Notes under the pieces: model-generated | The model's database searches: none | What the model saw: the letters and a program-made list of their open reading frames with translations, nothing else | Told to the model about the DNA's origin: nothing | Assembly (NCBI GenBank): GCA_031282785.1 | Contig: JAITDB010000084.1 | Location: 1-5,072 of the forward strand | Reading direction: 5' to 3' | Length of the DNA: 5,072 nucleotides | Source: Holosporaceae bacterium | GTDB lineage: Bacteria; Pseudomonadota; Alphaproteobacteria; UBA3830 | In this document: one piece after another, positions 1 to 5,072 of the stretch | Layout of the letters: every line of letters starts with the position of its first letter | Numbering within the stretch: position 1 is the first letter of the stretch | Translations under genes and position numbers: made by a program

Positions 1-51
1 CCTAAATTGGGATTCAGAAATATGGGTATTTTTTATGTATCTATTTTTCAT
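1..51 (-). CDS. Transposase, N-terminal 17 codons only (left copy)
   Basis: An ATG at 51-49 opens a frame reading MKNRYIKNTHISESQFR up to the window edge. The fragment is identical to the start of the frame at 5011 in the right copy. A GGTAGG stretch lies 8 bases before the ATG and could serve as ribosome binding site. The basic N-terminus with HISESQFRKIL resembles, from memory, the start of IS1595-family DDE transposases. In those, this segment precedes a zinc-ribbon or helix-turn-helix region that is not visible here. Family assignment is tentative because only 17 codons are seen; that it is the start of a real gene is supported by the repeat copy carrying the same frame. Confidence 0.5.
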   Translation of the reverse strand, partial: MKNRYIKNTHISESQFR

Positions 52-105
52 TGATATATCCTACCTTATTGGGCTAGAAAATCAATCTAATCTACTCTTG
101 AACCT
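1..105 (-). mobile_element. End of an insertion sequence (left copy), cut by the window edge
   Basis: These 105 bases are the exact reverse complement of 4957-5061. They hold the upstream terminal part of a mobile element, with its transposase gene starting at 51 and reading out of the window. Identity stops at 105/106, so the element end lies at or within a base or two of 105, reading GGTTCAAGAGTAG inward from position 104. The other end, and hence any target duplication, is outside the window. The element lies just 17 bases past the engB stop codon in the same orientation as the operon, so readthrough from engB could transcribe it. Perfect identity of the two copies suggests recent transposition or gene conversion. 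Confidence 0.8.
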
Positions 106-142
106 ATTAATTTTTTTGGCTATTAATTCCTTTGGTTATTAA
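104..142. repeat. 16-bp imperfect tandem repeat at the engB stop codon
   Basis: Positions 104-119 and 120-135 are adjacent 16-base units, CTATTAATTTTTTTGG and CTATTAATTCCTTTGG, matching at 14 of 16 positions. A third partial unit, TTATTAAT, follows at 136-142/143. The second unit covers the engB stop codon (TAA at 125-123) and its last codons, and the first touches the insertion-sequence boundary at 104-105. It may be a small slippage duplication at the 3' end of engB; no hairpin or terminator accompanies it. Confidence 0.6.
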
Positions 143-740
143 TCAGCTCAACCATTTCCATCTGAACGCTTTCCAGACCGATTTTTTTTTCAGCACTGGT
201 CGGAATGACATAAGGAAAAGCGGCAACCCGAGTTGCTATCTGCTCTTCCAATTGCTTGACCATGTCTGTGTGGTGCGGATTTTTATCGATTTTCGTCAGT
301 ACCAGCTGATAGACAACGGCGGATTCGTCCAGAATGTCCATGATTTCATCGTCATTTTTTTTTATGCCGTGTCTGGAATCTATTAATAAAAAAATTCTGC
401 GCAGGTTTTGGCGCCCTCTCAGATAATCCAGTATCAGCTGATCCCAGGATCGTCTTGTTTTTTTAGAGACGGCAGCGTAGCCGTAGCCCGGTAAATCGGC
501 GATGGAAATTTTTTCCTGCAGCGTAAAAAAATTTATTTGTTGGGTTCTGCCAGGTAGTTTAGAAACGCGAGCGCAATCTCGCTGACCGACAACGGCATTG
601 ATCAGCGATGATTTCCCGACATTCGATCTTCCCACAAAAGCGACTTCCGGCATAAATACGTTGCGGGGAATCTGTTCGACAGAAGCTGCTCCGGCGATAA
701 ATTGACATTCGGTACTGAAGAGCGCCTTTAGGGTTATCAT
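123..740 (-). CDS. engB: Ribosome biogenesis GTP-binding protein YihA/YsxC/EngB
   Basis: This is a small TRAFAC-class GTPase of 205 residues, the usual length for EngB/YihA, needed in late assembly of the 50S ribosomal subunit in the cytoplasm. All G motifs are visible: G1 GRSNVGKS at 37-44, G2 region GRTQQINF at 64-71, G3 DLPGYGYA at 82-89 (the family's signature form of DxxG), G4 TKID at 149-152, and G5 TSA at 181-183. The ATG at 740 overlaps the yidC stop in an ATGA arrangement, implying translational coupling. Upstream purines (AGAAGAAAAAC) give only a weak ribosome binding site. Two runs of nine A lie in the coding strand (near residues 126-129 and 184-187). The yidC-engB adjacency is the common alphaproteobacterial order. 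The gene ends 17 bases before an insertion sequence, so any native terminator or downstream partner such as argB is absent here. Confidence 0.97.
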   Translation of the reverse strand: MITLKALFSTECQFIAGAASVEQIPRNVFMPEVAFVGRSNVGKSSLINAVVGQRDCARVSKLPGRTQQINFFTLQEKISIADLPGYGYAAVSKKTRRSWDQLILDYLRGRQNLRRIFLLIDSRHGIKKNDDEIMDILDESAVVYQLVLTKIDKNPHHTDMVKQLEEQIATRVAAFPYVIPTSAEKKIGLESVQMEMVELINNQRN

Positions 741-2497
741 TGTTTTTCTTCTTTCTTCTCAGAAGAGACGACACAGTGTTTGTTCACGTAGTACTGCTGC
801 AAAATGGACAGAATATTGCTGAATGTCCAATAGATAACCAATCCCGATGGCAGCTGGGCGAACATGAATGTGAATACTAGTGGCAGTATGAGCGTCATGC
901 TGGCCTGCGCTGGATCTGTTGGTTTGGGTCCCATTTTTTGCTGCAGTAGCATGGAGAGTCCCATGAGCAATGGCCAAATGCCGATCTGGAGAAATGTCGG
1001 CAGAGTAATCGGGATTAGTCCGAAAAGATTGAACAGACTCAGTGGATCCGGCAGCGACAGATCTTTGATCCACCAGATGAACGGAGCGTGGCGCATTTCT
1101 ATGGATATGTACAGTACTTTGTAAAGCGCAAATAGCACCGGTGACTGAATCAGCGATGGCAAACATCCTCCCATTGGATTTATTTTTTCTTTTTTATACA
1201 GCTCTGACACTTCCTGACCGAGTTTTACTTTGTCGTCGGCGTATTTTTTCTGCAGATACTGAATTTTCGGCTGAATTTCTTTCAGGCGGTTCATGGATTT
1301 ATAGGATTTATGGGCAAACGGCAGTAGTAGCAGTTTGATAAGCAGTGTTATGAGCAGGATCCCTAGGCCCATGTTGCCCAATATATCTTTAGCAAAAGCG
1401 AGGGAGTAGAGTAGGGGTTTCGTCATGATGTACAAGCAGCCGAAATCTATGGCGAGGTCGAAATGTTTCACACCGAGTTTCTCTTCGTACAAATCGAGGG
1501 TTTTAATTTCTTTAGCTCCCACGAATAAATTGTTGGTCAGTGATATTTCAGACGATGGAGCGACCTGTATCGCATTTCCAAGGCTTTCCACTTCATATAT
1601 TTTTGTGTTATCTCGGACAGAATGTCTATAAGAAACGTCGCAATCGACATTTTGGTCAGGGATAAACGCTACTAGCCAATATTTATCTGTGATGCCGAAC
1701 CATCCGCCCTTGGTATTGTGTTTTATCTGACCGGCTTTGCTGATGTCTTCATAGCTGATTTCCTTCAATTTTCCGTCCAAATAACCCAGCGGGCCTTCGT
1801 AAAAAGTCATTGTGCTATCGGAGGGTTTGGCGAATTCTCGGTGTATCAGTGTTCTGGAGCGCAGCGTGACGGCGCGGTCTCCGTAATTCTTGACTTTGTC
1901 CACCACGGTTATGACGTAATTGCTGTCTATGGATATGTGCTTTTCGAACAGCAGGCCGTTTTTATTGTCCCAGGTCAGCACGATGGGAGAATTTTCTGAT
2001 AAGGTCTGAGCGTCTGTTTTCCAGTGAGTGTTTTCGTCCGGCAGGAGCACGGATTTGTCGTCCGAATACAAGCCAACGGCCGAGTAGTATGCGTTTTTTT
2101 GCTCTCCGAAAATCGAAACCTTTGTCGATTTTTCCGGATCTGAGGTCGATTTTTTTGAATCCGGGGCGCACTTGGAGTCATTTTCGTAATTTTTCAGGAG
2201 AATATGGTCTATTTTCAATCCGCAGGACGATAGAATGCCACCTATACTTGGGGTATCGATGGCTATTTCGTGCACAGGTTCATCGTCGTGTGCTGACTCG
2301 TTGCTGCTCAGCATATTTTTTCCCGCGGCTTCGGATTTTTGCGCTGAAACCGGAGCGTTTGCCGCAGAATTATCCACCACCGATGTGCTTACTGTTACAG
2401 GTGCAGGCGTCGGCTTTTCGAAAAAATAAGAATACCCCAACATTATCGCCATTGAAATCGCAAAAAACAAAAACATATTGCGTTTTTCTTCGTCCAT
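737..2497 (-). CDS. yidC: Membrane protein insertase YidC (Oxa1 family)
   Basis: YidC inserts and folds inner-membrane proteins, alone or with SecYEG. From the ATG at 2497 it has 586 residues, typical for Gram-negative YidC. TM1 is at about 8-26 (NMFLFFAISMAIMLGYSYFF region), followed by a Ser/Ala/Pro-rich linker and the large periplasmic P1 domain (about 55-350, with GGWFGITDKYWLVAFIPD near 264-281). TM2 (about 372-394) has Lys388 in LIKLLLLPF, where E. coli has Arg366; this Lys is usual in alphaproteobacteria. The charged cytoplasmic loop C1 is at 395-442, then TM3 from GGCLPSLIQSPVLFALY, and the last segments including LPSGLVIYWTFSN. The tail is short and Lys/Glu-rich (EKKEEKQ). The frame opens 12 bases earlier at TTG 2509, but that codon sits inside the Shine-Dalgarno (TTGGAGG), and GGAGG lies 5 bases before ATG 2497, so I chose the latter. 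It is coupled to engB by a 4-base overlap. Confidence 0.97.
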   Translation of the reverse strand: MDEEKRNMFLFFAISMAIMLGYSYFFEKPTPAPVTVSTSVVDNSAANAPVSAQKSEAAGKNMLSSNESAHDDEPVHEIAIDTPSIGGILSSCGLKIDHILLKNYENDSKCAPDSKKSTSDPEKSTKVSIFGEQKNAYYSAVGLYSDDKSVLLPDENTHWKTDAQTLSENSPIVLTWDNKNGLLFEKHISIDSNYVITVVDKVKNYGDRAVTLRSRTLIHREFAKPSDSTMTFYEGPLGYLDGKLKEISYEDISKAGQIKHNTKGGWFGITDKYWLVAFIPDQNVDCDVSYRHSVRDNTKIYEVESLGNAIQVAPSSEISLTNNLFVGAKEIKTLDLYEEKLGVKHFDLAIDFGCLYIMTKPLLYSLAFAKDILGNMGLGILLITLLIKLLLLPFAHKSYKSMNRLKEIQPKIQYLQKKYADDKVKLGQEVSELYKKEKINPMGGCLPSLIQSPVLFALYKVLYISIEMRHAPFIWWIKDLSLPDPLSLFNLFGLIPITLPTFLQIGIWPLLMGLSMLLQQKMGPKPTDPAQASMTLILPLVFTFMFAQLPSGLVIYWTFSNILSILQQYYVNKHCVVSSEKKEEKQ

Positions 2498-2502
2498 ATA
2501 AT

Positions 2503-2507
2503 CCTCC
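2503..2507 (-). promoter_or_regulatory. Shine-Dalgarno of yidC that decides the start
   Basis: On the minus strand GGAGG is followed by five bases (ATTAT) and then ATG at 2497. The TTG that would open the longer frame overlaps this motif at 2509-2507, so it cannot be the start used by this site. Alphaproteobacterial YidC proteins commonly begin close to MDEEKRN, which agrees with ATG 2497. Confidence 0.85.
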
Positions 2508-2523
2508 AATTATCGCTATGGGA

Positions 2524-2551
2524 ATTTTAAAGCAATGTGGTTAGATTGCAA
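2524..2551 (-). promoter_or_regulatory. Candidate sigma70-type promoter of yidC-engB
   Basis: The minus strand reads TTGCAA (2551-2546), a 16-base spacer, then TAAAAT (2529-2524). This matches the consensus -35 at 4 of 6 and the -10 at 5 of 6 positions. A start near 2517 would leave a leader of about 20 bases carrying the GGAGG site. It lies in the only intergenic gap of the gene block (2498-2628), which separates the two overlapping gene pairs. A second -35-like TTGACT at 2581-2576 has no convincing -10 at the right distance. I see no terminator hairpin after udg, so readthrough from lysS-udg is possible too. Confidence 0.4.
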
Positions 2552-2628
2552 CAAATAATTTAGGCTTTTCTTGCAAGTCAATCATCCTGGGCTCAAGATC
2601 TGAATTTCGTCCATAACGTCGCGATTGA

Positions 2629-3294
2629 TCAATGTTGTGCTGATAACAGCGATTTTATATGCAAAAAATCACTCCAGGCTTCTCTCTTCTGGGACGGAGA
2701 GCGTAGCAGATACGCCGGATGAAATGTCGCAAAGATTTCCGCAGAAATTTCAGCGATTCTGACAGGCCTCCCGCGCAGCTGCGACAAGCTATCGTTGGTT
2801 TGCAGCAGAGTTTTTGAAGCAGTTCCTCCTAGGCATACAACTATTTTCGGATTTATTAGTGCAATGTGTTTCAGTACATAGGGACGGAACAGAGTCATTT
2901 CTTCTGTTGTGGGCGTGCGGTTTCCCGGCGGACGCCAGGGTAATATGTTGGTAATGTATACTTTAGTGCGGTCCAGTCCGACGGCGTTCATTATTTTGTC
3001 CAGCAGTTGACCGCTCTGACCCACAAACGGTATGCCCTGCTTGTCTTCTTCTGCTCCCGGAGCTTCTCCCACAAATAAAATATCGGCGTTTTCGTTTCCG
3101 ACTCCGAAAACCATATTGAGAGCGCACTCCTTCATGGGAATATTGACCTTCGACATCACTGCTTTTAATTCCGCCAGAGTTGAGATCGTTTTTTTATTCT
3201 TTTTCGAGACTTCCTGCTCTGCAATTACATCAGAAATGCCGGCTTCGGAGAACCATTCGGCGATCTGACGTAATTTTTGCGGCGAAAGTTTCAT
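2629..3294 (-). CDS. Uracil-DNA glycosylase, family-4-like, without the Fe-S cysteines
   Basis: This 221-residue protein removes uracil from DNA at the first step of base excision repair. The family motifs are clear: [20 protein letters not shown] at 76-95, [14 protein letters not shown] at 116-129, and HPAYLLR at 192-198. Family 4 enzymes such as those of Thermus and Thermotoga hold a 4Fe-4S cluster with four Cys. Here only Cys57 (KECAL) and Cys154 (VVCLGG) exist: the second N-terminal ligand is absent, the ligand before RPP is Trp120, and the ligand after RTPT-EE is also replaced. It therefore resembles the cluster-free alphaproteobacterial branch; I recall a Bradyrhizobium enzyme described that way. 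The N-terminal 50 residues are helical and Lys-rich with no clear motif. ATG 3294 overlaps the lysS stop (ATGA), and AGAGGA 12 bases upstream may be its ribosome site. It may be annotated as a phage SPO1 DNA polymerase-related protein. Confidence 0.92.
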   Translation of the reverse strand: MKLSPQKLRQIAEWFSEAGISDVIAEQEVSKKNKKTISTLAELKAVMSKVNIPMKECALNMVFGVGNENADILFVGEAPGAEEDKQGIPFVGQSGQLLDKIMNAVGLDRTKVYITNILPWRPPGNRTPTTEEMTLFRPYVLKHIALINPKIVVCLGGTASKTLLQTNDSLSQLRGRPVRIAEISAEIFATFHPAYLLRSPSQKREAWSDFLHIKSLLSAQH

Positions 3295-4853
3295 CTTTTT
3301 AGGGCTTCCTCTATTAATTTTTGGGTGTTGGTGATGCCATAGAGAGCGATAAAAGTTCCCATGCGAGGTCCTTCATCCTGAGCAAATAAATGCTTGTAGA
3401 GGACCTTAAACCAGGATTTTAAATCCGCAAAATTGTGTCTTTTGCCGACCTCAAAGACGGCGTTTTGTATGACGGATACGTCTTCGTCGCCTTGGAATTT
3501 ATTCAGCTCAGCCAGTAGATCAGCGAGAGCAGTTTTTTCAGCATCGTTGGGAACCACGAAAATTTTCTTATTTTTTATGAAGTCTTGGTAATAATTTATG
3601 GCGTAGGTGACCAGTTTATCCAAAAACGGCATATTTTCCGGAGTTGCATTGTTTTTGTATTTACGAATGAATCCCCAGAGAACGCTGCTGTCATCTGTGT
3701 TACAGACACTCACCAGATTCAGCAGTAGCGAAAAAGATATATCCGACTCGCTTTTCGGCGGATTCCCAGCGTGAATGTGCCAGACCGGATTGTCTACGCG
3801 TTTATTGTCCTCCTGGATTTCATAATTTTTCAGATGGGAGGTATAGTCATCCACTTGTCTCGGAATGACGTCAAAATATAGTTTTTTAGCACTTTTCGGA
3901 GACGCAAACATATAATTTGCAAGACTCTCCTGAGGTGCGTAGCGGAGCCATTCGTCCATACCAATGCCGTTTCCCTTGGATTTTGAGATTTTTTTGCCTT
4001 CTTCATCCAAAAACAGCTCATAATTAAATCCTTCCGGAGGAGTTCCGCCGAGAATGCGGCAGATTTTCGACGATAACTTCACCGAATCGATGAGATCTTT
4101 TCCAGCCATTTCGTAATCCACGCCGATGGCCACCCAGCGTGCAGCCCAATCGACTTTCCACTGCATTTTGCAATGGCCGTCTGTGACGGGCACTTCAGTC
4201 AGCGAGCCGTCTTCGTCGCGAAATACGACAGTACCGGCGTCTACGTCATATTTTTCGATGGCGACTTGCAGTACCTTGCCGGTTTTCGGAGAAATCGGCA
4301 AAAACGGACTGTATGTAGCGGCTCTTTCTTCCCGTAGACTGGCCAGCATCACTTCCAGTATTTCCTCATGATGCTGCAGGACCTTCAGCAGTACCTCATT
4401 GAAACGACCATTTTTATACCAGTCGGTAGAACTCTGAAACTTATACTTGAATCCGAACGAATCCAAAAACTCCTGCAATTTGTTATTATTATGATGACCA
4501 AAACTGGCGTGACAGCCGAAAGGATCCGGAACCTCCGTTAACGGATATCCCAGATATTGAGCCACCATGGCCTTGTTGGGAATATTATAGGGAACTTTGC
4601 GTAGACCGTCTCTATCATCTGAAAATGCATAGATTTTTCCCGGCAGACCCGTCAGACACTCGAAGGCGTGCAACACATAGGATGTGCGAGCGACTTCTCC
4701 GAAGGTGCCAATGTGCGGCAGTCCAGAGGGACCGTAGCCGGTCTCCAGTAGAGCGAATCCTTTTTGTCGAACGCTCTCCCGTGTTACCAGCTTGCGAGCT
4801 TCTTCAAAGGGCCAGGATTTGGCATTTTCATAAATTTTTTCATCGAAACGCAT
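3291..4853 (-). CDS. lysS: Lysyl-tRNA synthetase, class I
   Basis: It charges tRNA-Lys with lysine in the cytoplasm. It is the class I (archaeal-type, LysK) enzyme, unrelated to the usual class II LysRS and found in archaea, spirochaetes and alphaproteobacteria. The 520-residue protein has a Rossmann catalytic core with the HIGH-type motif HIGT at 47-50 (GYGPSGLPHIGTFGE) and the KMSKS-type loop KISKS at 288-292, with KGNGIGMDEW after it. The C-terminal half (about 305-520) is helical and forms the anticodon-binding part in this family. The frame can be extended seven codons to a TTG at 4874, but that codon has no ribosome site and would sit near the predicted transcription start. ATG 4853 has GGTGG five bases upstream and gives MRFDEKIYENAKSWPFEEAR, where alphaproteobacterial relatives usually begin. 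Its TGA overlaps the udg ATG by four bases, so the two are probably co-translated. Confidence 0.97.
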   Translation of the reverse strand: MRFDEKIYENAKSWPFEEARKLVTRESVRQKGFALLETGYGPSGLPHIGTFGEVARTSYVLHAFECLTGLPGKIYAFSDDRDGLRKVPYNIPNKAMVAQYLGYPLTEVPDPFGCHASFGHHNNNKLQEFLDSFGFKYKFQSSTDWYKNGRFNEVLLKVLQHHEEILEVMLASLREERAATYSPFLPISPKTGKVLQVAIEKYDVDAGTVVFRDEDGSLTEVPVTDGHCKMQWKVDWAARWVAIGVDYEMAGKDLIDSVKLSSKICRILGGTPPEGFNYELFLDEEGKKISKSKGNGIGMDEWLRYAPQESLANYMFASPKSAKKLYFDVIPRQVDDYTSHLKNYEIQEDNKRVDNPVWHIHAGNPPKSESDISFSLLLNLVSVCNTDDSSVLWGFIRKYKNNATPENMPFLDKLVTYAINYYQDFIKNKKIFVVPNDAEKTALADLLAELNKFQGDEDVSVIQNAVFEVGKRHNFADLKSWFKVLYKHLFAQDEGPRMGTFIALYGITNTQKLIEEALKR

Positions 4854-4858
4854 TCTTA

Positions 4859-4863
4859 CCACC
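4859..4863 (-). promoter_or_regulatory. Ribosome binding site that decides the lysS start
   Basis: GGTGG on the minus strand stands five bases before ATG 4853. No comparable motif precedes TTG 4874, where the upstream bases read CTACAATGACGCT. This favours the 520-residue protein over the longer reading. Confidence 0.65.
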
Positions 4864-4880
4864 GTTATATCCAAAGCGTC

Positions 4881-4909
4881 ATTGTAGAATAAAAGGTTTT
4901 CCCTTACCA
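4881..4909 (-). promoter_or_regulatory. Possible lysS promoter
   Basis: TACAAT at 4886-4881 matches the -10 consensus at 5 of 6 positions. Seventeen bases upstream, TGGTAA (4909-4904) is a weak -35 at 3 of 6. A transcription start would fall near 4874, giving a leader of about 20 bases to ATG 4853. The site lies between the insertion-sequence end and lysS, so the native promoter seems to have survived the insertion. The poor -35 keeps confidence low. Confidence 0.3.
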
Positions 4910-4956
4910 GAGGGGATTTCTCAAAACTTGAGCTTCATACGATTTAGAAAAAGAGA

Positions 4957-5072
4957 AGGTTCAAGAGTAGATTAGATTGATTTTCTAGCCCAATAAGGTA
5001 GGATATATCAATGAAAAATAGATACATAAAAAATACCCATATTTCTGAATCCCAATTTAGGAAAATTTTACG
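4957..5072 (+). mobile_element. End of an insertion sequence (right copy), cut by the window edge
   Basis: Positions 4957-5061 match 1-105 as a perfect inverted repeat, and 5062-5072 continue the element beyond the part seen on the left. The element begins at AGGTTCAAGAGTAG or one base inside it. It contains 54 bases of upstream terminal sequence, including the short direct repeats AGATTAGATTGATT, before the transposase start at 5011. It is divergent from lysS and starts 103 bases upstream of the lysS ATG. The far end is not in the window, so neither length nor target duplication can be read. Confidence 0.8.
5011..5072 (+). CDS. Transposase, N-terminal 20 codons only (right copy)
   Basis: An ATG at 5011 opens a frame reading MKNRYIKNTHISESQFRKIL, continuing past the window edge with a probable Arg. 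GGTAGG ending at 5002 stands 8 bases before the ATG. The open frame occurs at the same place in both copies of a perfect repeat, which is what a transposase near the 5' end of an insertion sequence would look like. The wording HISESQFRKIL recalls IS1595-family transposases, but this is from memory and rests on 20 residues. No catalytic DDE residues are in view. Confidence 0.55.
   Translation, partial: MKNRYIKNTHISESQFRKIL

Noticed and set aside
1163..1175. Lys in place of the E. coli Arg366 in the YidC groove, considered as an unusual substitution
   Set aside because: Alphaproteobacterial YidC proteins commonly have Lys in this position with the same surrounding pattern, so it is ordinary for the lineage. 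The coordinates here are only a pointer to the yidC gene; the residue is Lys388.
2368..2376. DnaA-box-like TTATCCACC inside yidC, considered because yidC is near oriC in some bacteria
   Set aside because: It is a single site with one mismatch in coding sequence, with no cluster and no AT-rich unwinding region; expected by chance.
2089..2544. Plus-strand open frame of 151 codons opposite the yidC 5' end
   Set aside because: It is antisense to the YidC TM1 and P1 coding sequence, with no recognisable domain and no ribosome site that I can see.
2582..2614. Ten-codon minus-strand frame (MDEIQILSPG) between udg and yidC
   Set aside because: Too short to support as a gene, and no Shine-Dalgarno precedes it.
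4891..4925. Possible hairpin or leader attenuator upstream of lysS (CCCT and AGGG arms, GTTTT and AAAAC arms)
   Set aside because: The arms are only 4-5 bp and interrupted, there is no T-run or T-box-like element, and the region overlaps the likely promoter upstream of the transcript start.
4625..4975. Plus-strand open frame of 116 codons opposite the start of lysS
   Set aside because: It lies antisense to well-conserved lysS codons including the HIGT motif region, has Arg/Pro-rich composition typical of a shadow frame, and runs into the IS end.
1..5072. CRISPR array, tRNA or rRNA genes, toxin-antitoxin or defence genes
   Set aside because: No regularly spaced repeats, no tRNA-like cloverleaf arms that I could see, and no extra coding region outside the four housekeeping genes and the two transposase starts.

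Overview
The window reads as a stretch of alphaproteobacterial chromosome holding four housekeeping genes, all on the minus strand, bracketed at both ends by the same outward-facing insertion-sequence end. Four observations point to Alphaproteobacteria: yidC directly followed by engB, a class I lysyl-tRNA synthetase, a uracil-DNA glycosylase of the short type without iron-sulfur cysteines, and a YidC groove with Lys where E. coli has Arg. Moderate-to-low GC by eye, long A/T runs and duplicated IS ends would fit a host-associated lineage such as Holosporales or its relatives. That last placement is inference, because no marker gene for it is present.

Layout in transcription order, right to left: (a) 4957-5072 is the 5' end of a mobile element with its transposase start on the plus strand. 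(b) 4854-4956 is the lysS upstream region, with a possible promoter. (c) lysS (4853-3291) and a family-4-like uracil-DNA glycosylase gene (3294-2629) overlap by ATGA. (d) 2498-2628 is an intergenic stretch with a good promoter candidate and a strong Shine-Dalgarno. (e) yidC (2497-737) and engB/yihA (740-123) also overlap by ATGA. (f) 106-122 is the remainder of a 16-bp tandem repeat. (g) 1-105 is a second copy of the mobile-element end, inverted relative to the first. No gap between genes exceeds 300 bases.

The genes therefore form two translationally coupled pairs, lysS-udg (tRNA charging and DNA repair) and yidC-engB (membrane protein insertion and 50S ribosome assembly). The second pair probably has its own promoter and may also receive readthrough from the first. 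For both lysS and yidC, the longest open frame begins at a TTG codon that is very likely not the start. An ATG a few codons in has a proper ribosome binding site in each case.

No clearly new biological system is visible. The most notable items are the perfect 105-bp inverted repeat of IS ends around an essential-gene block, the cysteine-poor glycosylase, and yidC preceded by udg rather than by rnpA.
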